Positions 18,840-27,401 of a DNA stretch of 64,000 nt are shown in pieces. Numbering within the stretch: the first letter of the stretch is position 1; every line of letters starts with the position of its first letter. The DNA is from Isoptericola sp. BMS4 (GTDB taxonomy: Bacteria; Actinomycetota; Actinomycetes; Actinomycetales; Cellulomonadaceae). Under the pieces are notes generated by a model. It ran no database searches, was not told where the DNA came from, and saw only the letters and a program-made list of their open reading frames with translations. The position numbers were made by a program, and so were the translations under genes. Where the stretch lies: contig NZ_SIRP01000001.1 in NCBI RefSeq assembly GCF_011634835.1, positions 1,860,034 through 1,924,033 of the forward strand, in the 5' to 3' direction.

Positions 18840-19040
18840 TCAGATCAGGCCGACGATGGCGTCGTAGGGCGGGGTCGCCGGAGCCTCGGCGGCTGCGGCG
18901 GCCCGTGCCGGACCGGGCCGTCCGTCCGGGAGCGCGCTGAGTGGTGCGGCCGCGGCGGCGATGCCGAGAGCCACGAGGACGCGACGCCGCGAGATCGGTG
19001 GGCCGGGGTTCGGCCGGGCATGGGGCCCGTCGTTCGTCAT
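18840..19040 (-). CDS. Small protein with twin-arginine signal, possibly the detached leader of the GH91 enzyme
   Basis: A 66-residue frame (ATG 19040; an in-frame GTG at 19046 is also possible). It has a clear Tat signal: SRRRVLVALG, an Ala-rich hydrophobic core, then ARAAAAAEAPATPPYDAIVGLI and stop. It ends 16 nt before the GH91 start, in a different frame. A one-base shift near the TGA would join it to GH91 through DQRRLPV. I cannot decide between an independent small exported protein, a frameshift or sequencing error, or recoding. Confidence 0.55.
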   Translation of the reverse strand: MTNDGPHARPNPGPPISRRRVLVALGIAAAAAPLSALPDGRPGPARAAAAAEAPATPPYDAIVGLI

Positions 19041-19104
19041 GGTCACCTGGTTTCGTGGGAACGGGTCGACGCGACGGCGCGCCGACAGTTGGGGGAGCGG
19101 GCTC

Positions 19105-20070
19105 CTAGCCCTTGACGGCGCCCGCGGTCAGGCCCGCGATGACGTGGCGCTGCAGCACGGCGTAGATCGCGAGCTGGGGGAGCAGGACCAGGGTTGCGGC
19201 GGCCATCATCCCGCCGTAGTTCACGGAGTACTGGCCCTGGAACTTGGAGACGGCCAACGAGATCGTCGCCAGGTCCGGGTCGTTGATGAGGACCGACACG
19301 AACGGGAACTCGTTGAACACGTAGACCACGTTGAAGATCACGACCGTGGCGAGGATGGGGCGCATCACCGGCACGACGACCGACCAGCAGAGCCGGAACA
19401 GCCCGGCGCCGTCGATGATGGCGGCCTCCTCGAGCTCGCCCGGCATGCCGCGCAGGAAGCCGGTGAGCAGCAGGGTGTTGAACGGGATGGACACCACGGC
19501 GTAGGGGAGGATCACCGCGGCGTAGGTGCCGAAGATGCCCAGGGCCAGGTCGAGGCGGTAGACCGGGAAGAGCAGCACGTAGACGGGCACCGCCAGCCCC
19601 GCCAGGAAGTACAGCAGGAGCGCGGACTGCACGCCGCGCCGCCGGAAGACCATGCGGGTCAGCGCGAACGACACCATGAACGAGACGGTGGTGCCGATCG
19701 TCACCGCGGCGGTGGCGATGATGATGGTGTTCTTGTACATCTGCACGAGCGGCAGCGTGGCGATGGCGTCCCGGTAGTTCTCGAGCGTGAGCGTCCGCAC
19801 CGAGAACGGGTCCGAGAGGATCTGGTCGCTCTGCTGGAAGGACAGCAGGACGATCCAGAGGATCGGCAGCACCACGAGGAAGACGATCAGGTAGGCGAAG
19901 CCGGCGACGACGAGGCGAGCGCGCAGCCGCCGACGGCGCTCTGCGTCCGGTGACGGGGCAGGCCGGTGCGCCGCGCGTCGGCGCCGGACGCCGGGGGCGC
20001 CCACGGGCGGCGCCGGTGCCTGGCGGTCGTGGACGGTGGCGGGGGACGGGGGAGCGCTCCGGGTGCTCAT
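19105..20070 (-). CDS. Sugar ABC transporter permease (MalG type)
   Basis: A 321-residue inner-membrane permease of the carbohydrate uptake type 1 family. A basic, disordered N-terminus (about 50 residues) precedes six predicted helices. The EAA loop reads ELEEAAIIDGAGLFRLCWSVVVPVMRP, the contact site for an ATPase. It overlaps the upstream permease in ATGA, so the two are translated together. The likely cargo is difructose dianhydride or short fructans, given the neighbours. No ATPase gene is linked. Confidence 0.9.
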   Translation of the reverse strand: MSTRSAPPSPATVHDRQAPAPPVGAPGVRRRRAAHRPAPSPDAERRRRLRARLVVAGFAYLIVFLVVLPILWIVLLSFQQSDQILSDPFSVRTLTLENYRDAIATLPLVQMYKNTIIIATAAVTIGTTVSFMVSFALTRMVFRRRGVQSALLLYFLAGLAVPVYVLLFPVYRLDLALGIFGTYAAVILPYAVVSIPFNTLLLTGFLRGMPGELEEAAIIDGAGLFRLCWSVVVPVMRPILATVVIFNVVYVFNEFPFVSVLINDPDLATISLAVSKFQGQYSVNYGGMMAAATLVLLPQLAIYAVLQRHVIAGLTAGAVKG

Positions 20071-20936
20071 GCGGACCGCCCGCGGCGTGCGAGGACCAGG
20101 TAGGCGAGCGAGGTGAGCGCGCCGAGGACGAGCACAACGACGGCGATCGCCATGCCGGACCCGTAGCGCTGGCTCGTGAAGGTGACGAAGTACATGTAGC
20201 TGACCAGGGTCTCGGAGCGGTGGACGGGGCCGCCGCCGGTGAGCATGTAGACGAGTTCGAAGATCTTGAAGACGTTGGTGACGAGCAGGATCGAGACGAT
20301 GCCGACGGTCTCGCGCATCATCGGGACGGTGACGTGGAGCAGCTGCTGCCAGCGGGTCGCGCCGTCGAGGGAGCTCGCCTCCATCACGTCGCCGGGGAGC
20401 TGTTGCAGGCCCGCGTAGAAGATCGTCATCGCGAAGCCGATGCTCGCCCAGCTGAAGACGAGAGCGATGGAGTAGGGCGTGAGCGAGTCGCCGCCGATCC
20501 ACTGGATCTCGGGGATCCCGAGGGGCACGAGCAGCCGGTTGAGCAGTCCGACCCGCGGGTCGAGGATGAACACCCAGACGAGGCCGACGAGGATCGGCGC
20601 CACGATCGCCGGCCCGAACAGGAGCGCCCGCAAGGCGCCCGCGGCCCGGATCCGCTGCTGCATCAGCAACGCCAGGGCGAAAGATGCCGGCACGAGGAAG
20701 GCCACGCTGACCACCAGGATGATGACGGTGTTCTTCAGCGACAGCCAGAAGAACGGGTCGTCGCCGAGCGTCGCGTAGTTGTCGAGCCCGATGAGCCGCG
20801 GCTCGCTGAAGCCTTGCGCGTCGGTGAGGCTGTAGCCCGTGCCGTACAGCACCGGGTAGGCGAAGAAGGCGGTGAACAGGACCAACGCGGGCAGGACCAT
20901 CACCGCGATCCTCGACCGCGAGCTGAGCCAGATCAT
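20067..20936 (-). CDS. Sugar ABC transporter permease (MalF type)
   Basis: A 289-residue permease with six predicted helices and the EAA loop DVMEASSLDGATRWQQLLHVTVPMMRE. It is the partner of the following MalG-type protein. It starts 12 nt after the substrate-binding protein gene, with GGAGG-like purines before its ATG. The N-terminal helix SRIAVMVLPALVLFTAFFAYP is typical of MsmF/UgpA-like permeases. Confidence 0.9.
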   Translation of the reverse strand: MIWLSSRSRIAVMVLPALVLFTAFFAYPVLYGTGYSLTDAQGFSEPRLIGLDNYATLGDDPFFWLSLKNTVIILVVSVAFLVPASFALALLMQQRIRAAGALRALLFGPAIVAPILVGLVWVFILDPRVGLLNRLLVPLGIPEIQWIGGDSLTPYSIALVFSWASIGFAMTIFYAGLQQLPGDVMEASSLDGATRWQQLLHVTVPMMRETVGIVSILLVTNVFKIFELVYMLTGGGPVHRSETLVSYMYFVTFTSQRYGSGMAIAVVVLVLGALTSLAYLVLARRGRSA

Positions 20937-20948
20937 GAGGAGGAGTCC

Positions 20949-22262
20949 TTACTCGGCTTCCAGCGCCCGCTGGACGAGCGCGGCGGCCTCGGTAGGCGTG
21001 AGCTGGTCCTGGATGACGCCGTAGATCGAGTCGTAGATGGCGTTGGCGACGGCGACGGGGAACACGAGGTCGGGCTGGGTCGCCGGAGCGGCCACGCCGT
21101 CCTCGCTCGCCGCGTCCAGCGCCGCGGAGAGCACCGACTGCTCCGACTCCTCGAGCGTCGGCTCGTACGTCGTGACGGGCGGCTGGCCGTTGTCGACCAT
21201 GAGCTGCTGCGCCTCGTCGCTGTAGTAGAAGCCGAGGAACCTCTCGACGGCCGCGAGCTTCGCGTCGTCCTCGCCGACCTTCTTCGCGACGGCGAGGGGC
21301 GCCGAGGCCACGTTCATGATGATGTTCTGCTCACCGACGCCGTCGGCGAAGGTGGGGCCCTTCCAGAAGGCGGCGTGCGGCGCGACGTCGGAGTCCTGGA
21401 TCGCGCCCGCGGCCCAGACGCCCGCGTCGAGGAAGGCCGCGTCGCCCTGCAGGAACTGGTCGACCGCCTGCTGGTAGGTCTGCGTGGCCACGTTGCTGGA
21501 GAACGCCCCGGCGTCGCGCAGCTCAGCGATGTGCTCGTACATCCGCACGAAGTCGGGGTTGTCCCACGACTCCGAGCCGTCCAGCAGACCGTCCATCCTG
21601 TCTTCGAAGCCGAAGCGGTCCAGCCACACCAGGAACTGCCAGACGCTGAACGCCGACTGGCTCGCGCCGTTCGAGATCGTCACGACGCCGTCGTCGTCGA
21701 GCTCCTCGGCGACCTGGAGCAGCTCGTCGAAGGTGGACGGCATCGCGAGCCCGTGGTCCTCGAGCACCTTGGTGTTGGTCCACAGACCGGTCAGGAGACC
21801 CTGGTACGGCACGCCGAAGACCGTGTCCCCGGACGTGAAGTGTTCCACGGTGGTCGCGGGAAGGTGCTCGATGACGCCCTGTTCCTGCAGGATCGGCCGC
21901 AGGTCCAGCAGCCGGTCCCCGGCGAGCATCTCCTCGGCGTTCGACTTGTAGACCCAGAAGATGTCGGGGAGCGTGTCGCTCTGCGCGGCGATCGACAGCG
22001 ACTGGAGGTGCTCGGAGACCGGCTGGCCGCTGACCTCGACGTCGATGTCCGGGTTGGCGCTCTCGAAGGCCTCCACGATCGCCCACGTGGCGGGATCTGC
22101 GGTCTTCACGTCGGCGTTCTGCATCGAGAGCGTGATGGTGGTCGTGCCGTCCTGACCGGTGTCACCCGCTTCTGAGCAGGCTGCGAGGGGCAGGGCCACG
22201 GCGAGGGCCGCGGCCGCTGCGAGGCCGCGGCGGCCGTGTCGGCGGGGCTGGTAACCAGGCAT
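20949..22262 (-). CDS. Sugar ABC transporter substrate-binding lipoprotein
   Basis: A 437-residue extracytoplasmic solute-binding protein. A basic N-terminus, hydrophobic core and lipobox LAAC (Cys29) mark it as a lipoprotein. The body is a family-1 solute-binding fold (VSGQPVSEHLQSLSIAAQSDTLPDIFWV, then DTVFGVPYQGLLTGLWTN), as for oligosaccharides. GAAGGA precedes the ATG. It is the first gene of a five-gene operon (binding protein, two permeases, small Tat frame, GH91) under a TTGACA promoter with two LacI-like palindromes. Binding of DFA or inulin oligomers is inference. Confidence 0.9.
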   Translation of the reverse strand: MPGYQPRRHGRRGLAAAAALAVALPLAACSEAGDTGQDGTTTITLSMQNADVKTADPATWAIVEAFESANPDIDVEVSGQPVSEHLQSLSIAAQSDTLPDIFWVYKSNAEEMLAGDRLLDLRPILQEQGVIEHLPATTVEHFTSGDTVFGVPYQGLLTGLWTNTKVLEDHGLAMPSTFDELLQVAEELDDDGVVTISNGASQSAFSVWQFLVWLDRFGFEDRMDGLLDGSESWDNPDFVRMYEHIAELRDAGAFSSNVATQTYQQAVDQFLQGDAAFLDAGVWAAGAIQDSDVAPHAAFWKGPTFADGVGEQNIIMNVASAPLAVAKKVGEDDAKLAAVERFLGFYYSDEAQQLMVDNGQPPVTTYEPTLEESEQSVLSAALDAASEDGVAAPATQPDLVFPVAVANAIYDSIYGVIQDQLTPTEAAALVQRALEAE

Positions 22263-22310
22263 GTCTCGTCCTTCGTTGGGTGAGGCCCGGGGGCGGATTT
22301 CGTTGATCTA

Positions 22311-22367
22311 GCGAAACGTTTGCGCGAATCGTTTGCGAGGCTACGTGGGGTGCGTCACGCCTGTCAA
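22311..22367 (-). promoter_or_regulatory. Promoter and tandem LacI operators of the importer/GH91 operon
   Basis: On the minus strand TTGACA (22367-22362), an 18-bp spacer and TAGCCT (22343-22338) form a good promoter. Just downstream two 13-bp elements abut: GCGAATCGTTTGC (22324-22336) and GCGAAACGTTTGC (22311-22323, top strand). They cover the expected transcript start, so a bound LacI protein would repress. Confidence 0.72.
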
Positions 22368-22383
22368 GGGGTGCCCCGTGGCG

Positions 22384-23391
22384 TCAGTCGGCGCGGAGTC
22401 GGTGGCCCTCGGTCGACTCGCGGAGCTCCAGCCGCTGGTTGAGCCGGAGCGTGCGCGGGCTGGCGTCCGGGGACGCGATCCGGTCGAGCAGCAGCGCCAC
22501 CGCCGCCTCGCCCATCTCGAACGCCGGCTGGCGCACGGTCGTGATGGTGGGCCGGAAGAGGTCCGAGTGGCTGAACCCGTCGAACGCGGCGAACGCGACC
22601 TGCTCGGGCGTCGAGAGGCCGGCGTCCCGCAGGCACTCGAGGCTCGCGACGGCCAGCGGCGTGCTGGCGGCGATGACGCACGTCGCGCGGCCGGCACGGA
22701 GCGCGGCCGCCACGCCCGCGCGGACTGACGCGGGATCGACCGCGTCGACCGTCGTCTGCTCGGCAAGCTCGGCGTCGGGGATCGCGTCACGGAACCCTTG
22801 CCGGCGCTCGACGAGCGTCGGGACCCGCTGGTCCCCGGCGACCAGGAGGAACCGGCGGTGGCCCGCGTCGCGCAGGTGCCCCACGAGGCGGCGCATCGTC
22901 TCCCGGTTGTCCGCGCCCACCTGGTCGTGCGGCGAGCCGTCGAAGACGCGGTCGAGCAGGACGGCGGGCCGCGCGTCGTCGGCCTCGAGCCGCGCCCTGA
23001 CGGCGCGGCCGGAGTTCGCGCAGTGCGCCAGGATCAGGCCGTCGACGCGGCGCGCGAGGAGCGTGCTCACCGCGCGCTCCTCGCGCTCGGGGTCCTCCGC
23101 CGAGTTCGCGAGCACCAGCGTCAGTCCCCGGGCCGCCGCGGCGTGCTCCACGCCGTGGACCATCTCCGCGAACGCCGGCTCCCCGGCGTCGGACACGACC
23201 AGGCCGATGCTGTCGGTCCGTGAGCGGCGCATGGCGCGGGCGACGGCGTCCTGGCGGTAGCCGGTCTCCTCGATCGCTGCGACGACCCGCTTGCGCGTCG
23301 CAGGCTGGACCGGGCGCGTCCCGTTGAGCACGTGCGAGACGGTCGACGTGGACACCCCGGCGATCCGGGCGACTTCGACGATCGTCGCCAT
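22384..23391 (-). CDS. LacI-family transcriptional regulator of the fructan/DFA locus
   Basis: A 335-residue LacI/GalR regulator. The DNA-binding helix-turn-helix is TIVEVARIAGVSTSTVSHVLNG and the hinge follows at about residue 50. The rest is a periplasmic-binding-like effector domain. GGAGG lies 5 nt before ATG 23391; an upstream in-frame TTG is less likely. It lies between the two operons, and AAACGTTT palindromes occur at both their promoters, so it probably represses both. The inducer is likely DFA, inulobiose or fructose. Confidence 0.92.
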   Translation of the reverse strand: MATIVEVARIAGVSTSTVSHVLNGTRPVQPATRKRVVAAIEETGYRQDAVARAMRRSRTDSIGLVVSDAGEPAFAEMVHGVEHAAAARGLTLVLANSAEDPEREERAVSTLLARRVDGLILAHCANSGRAVRARLEADDARPAVLLDRVFDGSPHDQVGADNRETMRRLVGHLRDAGHRRFLLVAGDQRVPTLVERRQGFRDAIPDAELAEQTTVDAVDPASVRAGVAAALRAGRATCVIAASTPLAVASLECLRDAGLSTPEQVAFAAFDGFSHSDLFRPTITTVRQPAFEMGEAAVALLLDRIASPDASPRTLRLNQRLELRESTEGHRLRAD

Positions 23392-23465
23392 CGACGCCTC
23401 CAATCAATCATTTTCCTCACGGGTCCCGCCGGTCGCGGAGCCCTGAGTCTGCAGGCTAACCCTCG

Positions 23466-23520
23466 TTGCGCGCCTGGCGAGCGTCGCCTACGATCCGAAC
23501 GACGACAAGCAAACGTTTCG
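23466..23520 (+). promoter_or_regulatory. Promoter and LacI operator of the GH172-GH32 operon
   Basis: TTGCGC (23466-23471), a 17-bp spacer and TACGAT (23489-23494) predict a start near 23501. GCAAACGTTTCG (23509-23520) follows at once. It is the reverse complement of the core of the operators at the importer promoter. Confidence 0.68.
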
Positions 23521-23561
23521 ATGCATTCTAGCCGCTCGCTCGCTACCGCGAAAGGACCACC

Positions 23562-24914
23562 ATGACCCCCACACCCCCGTTCGGCGGGCTCCTCGGAGAC
23601 CTCACCCGGGCCCGGCCGGGCCGCAGCGCTCGGGCCTCCAGCTTCGACCAGACGGGTCGCAACCGGGACAACTGGATCGTGATGCCCGGGGAGGAGCGCG
23701 TCCTCGCCGACCTCGAGGGCCCGGGCGCCATCACCCACATCTGGATGACCCAGTCGTGCCGGGTCCAGCCGGGGCCGGGTCAGATCGCTCCCGACGTCGT
23801 CGGCGTGCCCATGCTCGAGATCCACAACGCGCTCGGCGTGAGCTGGGAGGTCGTCGACCCCGACTACTACCGCAAGGTCCTGCTGAAGATCTATTGGGAC
23901 GGCCAGGAGACGCCGAGCGTCATCGCCCCGCTCGGCGACTTCTTCGGCCTGATGAACTCGCTGTCGGGCAGCTACGACTCCCTGCCGCTGTCGGTGTCCG
24001 CCAAGGAGCCCGAGCTCCACACCTTCGGGGGCAGCGCGGCGTTCAACAGCTACTTCCGCATGCCCTTCGGGGAGCGTGCCCGCGTCGTCGTCGAGAACCA
24101 GAACGACATCCCGTACCTGCAGTACTTCTACATCGACTACGAGCTCTTCCCGGAGCCGTTGCCGGTCGACACGGTCTACTTCCACGCGCACTGGCGCCGT
24201 GCCCTGCCGAACCGCGGCTGGGGGCCCGACCTGCAGACCAACAGCATCGAGACGACGGTGGCGAACCTCGACGGCGCGGACAACTACGTCGCCTTGGAGA
24301 CCGAGGGCCGCGGGCACTACGTGGGCTGCAACCTCGCCGTCCGGCACTTCCAGGGCTCCTGGTGGGGGGAGGGCGACGACATGATCTTCATCGACGACGA
24401 CACGTGGCCACCCAGCCTGCACGGCACGGGGATGGAGGACTACTTCGGTCACGCGTGGGGCATGCAGCACAACGCCTACACGTTCAACGGGACGATGGTC
24501 CACGAGGAGGACGTGCCGGGGTTCCACCACAGCTACCGGTTCCATCTCGTGGACCCGGTGCGTTTCGAGAAGCGGATCAAGGTGACGTTCGAGCACGGGC
24601 ACGGCAACCACCTGTCCGACGACTGGTCGTCCACGGCGTACTGGTACCAGACGCTGCCCTCGCCGGTGCTCACGGTGCCGGACGTCGAGGAGCGGCTGCC
24701 GCTGCGGCCGGTGGACCGCGTCATCGAGGCACCGCTGCCGCCGCTCAGCGCGGAGCAGGCTGCCGCCCGCGACGTCGCCGCGGCGCGGATGGAGAAGTTC
24801 ACCGCGGACCGCGACGCGCTGCGTGCCGAGCGCCGCCGCGAGGTCGACGACTGGGAGCGCGGCAACCGTGAGCAGGCCCTTGCCGTCCGCCGCACGTACG
24901 ACGGGAGGGCGTGA
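23562..24914 (+). CDS. GH172 (DUF2961) glycoside hydrolase, probable difructose dianhydride hydrolase
   Basis: A 450-residue protein of the DUF2961/GH172 family. The founding member, alpha-FFase1 of Bifidobacterium dentium, makes and hydrolyses difructose dianhydride I. The two conserved acids are Glu270 (WWGEGDDM) and Glu292 (GTGMEDYF), in the same arrangement as the nucleophile and acid/base reported for that enzyme. No signal peptide is seen, so it acts in the cytoplasm on imported sugar. Family members also cut D-arabinan, but a neighbouring GH91 and GH32 argue for DFA. The GH32 start follows its stop after one base. Confidence 0.87.
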   Translation: MTPTPPFGGLLGDLTRARPGRSARASSFDQTGRNRDNWIVMPGEERVLADLEGPGAITHIWMTQSCRVQPGPGQIAPDVVGVPMLEIHNALGVSWEVVDPDYYRKVLLKIYWDGQETPSVIAPLGDFFGLMNSLSGSYDSLPLSVSAKEPELHTFGGSAAFNSYFRMPFGERARVVVENQNDIPYLQYFYIDYELFPEPLPVDTVYFHAHWRRALPNRGWGPDLQTNSIETTVANLDGADNYVALETEGRGHYVGCNLAVRHFQGSWWGEGDDMIFIDDDTWPPSLHGTGMEDYFGHAWGMQHNAYTFNGTMVHEEDVPGFHHSYRFHLVDPVRFEKRIKVTFEHGHGNHLSDDWSSTAYWYQTLPSPVLTVPDVEERLPLRPVDRVIEAPLPPLSAEQAAARDVAAARMEKFTADRDALRAERRREVDDWERGNREQALAVRRTYDGRA

Positions 24915-24915
24915 G

Positions 24916-26157
24916 ATGCGACCGCAGGTGCACTTCACCGCGGAGTCGGGCTGGATCAACGACCCGCACGGCCTGACCTTCCACGACGGCGCGTACCACC
25001 TCTTCCACCAGTACGTCCCCGGCAGCACCGAGTGGGCGCCGCACTGCCACTGGGGGCATGCCGTCGGCCGCGACCTCCTCACCTGGGAGCGCCGTCCGGT
25101 CGCGATCGCTCCCGGCGACGGCGACGACGGCATCTGGACCGGCAGTCTCGTGCGCGACGACGCCGGCGGGGTGCGCATCCTCTACACCTCGGTGGTCCAG
25201 CCCGACATCGGGATCGGGCGCGTCCGCGTGGCCGTGCCCGCCGACGGCTCGTGGGACACCTGGACCAAGGGGGACGTGCTGGTCGAGGCGCCCGGCGACC
25301 TCGACCTCATCGCCTACCGTGACCCGTTCGTCATGCGCGACGGCGAGGGCTGGCGCATGTTCGTGGGCGCCGCGGACCGCGCGGGCACGGCCATGGCCCT
25401 CACGTACACGTCCGGGGACCTGACCCGCTGGACGTACGACGGCGTCGCGGCGTCGCGCTCGACCGACGAGCGGTCGCCGGTCTGGATGGGGGCGCTGTGG
25501 GAGTGCCCCCAGTTCTTCGAGGTCGACGGCCGGTGGGTCATGGTGAGCTCGATCTGGGACGACGACGTGCTGCACCATGCCGGGTACGCGCTCGGCTCCT
25601 ACGCCGACGGCCGGTTCGAGGCGGACACGTGGGGCCGGCTCAGCTTCGGCGACAGCTACTACGCGCCGTCCTTCTTCCGGGACCGCGAGGGTCGCCCGTG
25701 CCTGATGTTCTGGATGCGCGGGGTGCGTGACGACGACGCGGGCTGGAGCAGCTGCCTCAGCATTCCGCACGTCCTGTCCGTCGTCGACGGGCGCCTCGTC
25801 GCCACCCCGCACCCTGACCTCGGGGCGCGGCGGCGCCGGGAGATCGAGGGCGGCGAGACGGTGGTCGACACGGTGGTTGACATGGAGTGGGAGCCGCACC
25901 GCGAGGGCGACCGCCTGGTGCTCATGTCCGGAGACCTGGAGAGCGTCGTCGTCGCCGTCGGGGACGGCGTCGTCCGGCTGGACCGCCCGGGCCGCAAGAG
26001 CGCGCTGATGCCGTGGTCGGGTGGGGCGCTCCGGGTGGTCGCCGACGGCCCGGCCCTGGAGATCTCGTCGCGGGACGGGGTGCTCGGCGGCCCCGTCGAG
26101 CCCGTCGACCGGATGCTGCAGGTCGCGGGGGGTCTTCGCGCCTGGCAGGTCGGCTGA
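24916..26157 (+). CDS. GH32 beta-fructofuranosidase (intracellular)
   Basis: A 413-residue GH32 enzyme. The catalytic set is complete: nucleophile Asp16 in WINDPHG, transition-state stabiliser Asp136 in RDP, and acid/base Glu196 in WECPQ. A short C-terminal beta-sandwich follows the five-blade propeller. No signal peptide is present. It would split inulobiose (from DFA opening), sucrose or short fructans to fructose. It sits one base after the GH172 stop, so the two are almost certainly cotranslated. The gene ends at a bidirectional terminator. Confidence 0.93.
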   Translation: MRPQVHFTAESGWINDPHGLTFHDGAYHLFHQYVPGSTEWAPHCHWGHAVGRDLLTWERRPVAIAPGDGDDGIWTGSLVRDDAGGVRILYTSVVQPDIGIGRVRVAVPADGSWDTWTKGDVLVEAPGDLDLIAYRDPFVMRDGEGWRMFVGAADRAGTAMALTYTSGDLTRWTYDGVAASRSTDERSPVWMGALWECPQFFEVDGRWVMVSSIWDDDVLHHAGYALGSYADGRFEADTWGRLSFGDSYYAPSFFRDREGRPCLMFWMRGVRDDDAGWSSCLSIPHVLSVVDGRLVATPHPDLGARRRREIEGGETVVDTVVDMEWEPHREGDRLVLMSGDLESVVVAVGDGVVRLDRPGRKSALMPWSGGALRVVADGPALEISSRDGVLGGPVEPVDRMLQVAGGLRAWQVG

Positions 26158-26169
26158 GGCGGGGCCGTG

Positions 26170-26203
26170 CCACGCGCCCGCCCCTCACGGGGTGGGCGCG
26201 TGG
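26170..26203. terminator. Bidirectional terminator after GH32
   Basis: A 15-bp stem with one G-T pair (starting CCACGCGCCCG) and a TCAC loop separates GH32 from the convergent transporter gene. Its right arm encodes the last residues of that transporter. Confidence 0.7.
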
Positions 26204-27363
26204 TCGTCCTCCGGGGCCGGGGGAGTGCTCGGCTCCTGCTGCTCGTCGGCGCGCGGCGGCGGCGCGGGGGCCGCGACCCGCGGCGCGGGCTCGTCGTCGG
26301 GCGTGACGTCGTCGCCGGACAGCCAGCGCAGCCAGACGGACCGCGGGTCGCCCTCGAGCACGAGCGCGCGCACCAGGAGGGTGAGCGGGATGGCGAGGAT
26401 TGCGCCGAGCGGCCCGATGACGAAAGTCCAGAACACCACCGACACGAAGCTCAGCGTGAGGCTGAGGCTCACGGCGTCGGAGACGAACTTGGGCTGCACC
26501 AGCACCTGCAGCACCACGTTCACCACGCAGTAGACGGCGACGACGCCGAGTGCCAGCGGCCAGCCGCCGACCACGAACGCCATGATCGCCGGGGGGACCA
26601 GTCCGAGCACGAAGCCGACGTTCGGGATGAAGTTGGTGACGAACGCGAGGATCGCCCACACGACGGGCGCGGGGACGCCCATCAGGCCCAGCGCGACGCC
26701 GTCCACGACGGCGACGACGGCGCCGAACGACGCGTTGACGACGAAGTAGCGGCGCACCCCCGTGCTGAACCGTGTGGCGCGCTCGATCTGCGCGCCGTGG
26801 GTGGCGCCGAAGACGCGCGTCGCCGTGGAGTACCGCCCGGCGTCCGCCGCCATGAAGATCGCGTAGGCCAGCACGAAGAAGAACGCGGTCGCGATGCCGA
26901 GGGCCATCGAGCTCACGCTGCCTGCCAGGGACAGCAGGCGCGACGGCTCGAGCACCGAGGTGGTGGCGTCGGCGACCTGCGAGTCCAGCCCGAGCGCCGC
27001 GAGCTGGCCGCCGATCTCGGTGACGGAACGCTCCAGGTCGTCCAGGTAGGTCCGCACCAGCGCCCCGAACCGCACGCCCGCGAACACGAGCATCGCGACG
27101 AGCAGCGCCAGGATGAGGTAGGCGACGGCGATCACCGCCGCGGTCGCCGTCCACCGGGGCCAGCCGCGCCGCTCCAGGCCGAAGCGCACGGGGTGGCAGA
27201 TGATGACGATGACCGCGGCGAGGAACACCGGGGCGAGCACGTCGGCCGTCCAGTGCACGCCGGCCAGGACGACGACCGCCGCGCCGAGCGACAGGAGCGT
27301 GCGCGTGGCCGGCGACAGGCCGCCGGCGGGCGGGGCGGGAGGCTCCGGGGAGGTGGACGTCAC
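26185..27363 (-). CDS. AI-2E family transporter (YhhQ/TqsA-like permease)
   Basis: A 392-residue membrane protein of the AI-2 exporter family (UPF0118). Paired N-terminal helices, a soluble linker (about 85-160), then five or more helices with IPNVGFVLGLVPPAIMAF and the late GPLGAILAIPLTLLVRAL. About 45 disordered Pro/Glu residues end the protein. The family exports varied small molecules or ions; AI-2 itself is not implied. GTG 27363 lies 7 nt after TAGGGT on the minus strand, so the mRNA is probably leaderless. CorA lies 38 bp upstream on the same strand. Confidence 0.87.
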   Translation of the reverse strand: MTSTSPEPPAPPAGGLSPATRTLLSLGAAVVVLAGVHWTADVLAPVFLAAVIVIICHPVRFGLERRGWPRWTATAAVIAVAYLILALLVAMLVFAGVRFGALVRTYLDDLERSVTEIGGQLAALGLDSQVADATTSVLEPSRLLSLAGSVSSMALGIATAFFFVLAYAIFMAADAGRYSTATRVFGATHGAQIERATRFSTGVRRYFVVNASFGAVVAVVDGVALGLMGVPAPVVWAILAFVTNFIPNVGFVLGLVPPAIMAFVVGGWPLALGVVAVYCVVNVVLQVLVQPKFVSDAVSLSLTLSFVSVVFWTFVIGPLGAILAIPLTLLVRALVLEGDPRSVWLRWLSGDDVTPDDEPAPRVAAPAPPPRADEQQEPSTPPAPEDDHAPTP

Positions 27364-27401
27364 CCGTCGCACCCTAGCGGCAGGTCCCGGGGGGCCGCCC
27401 G

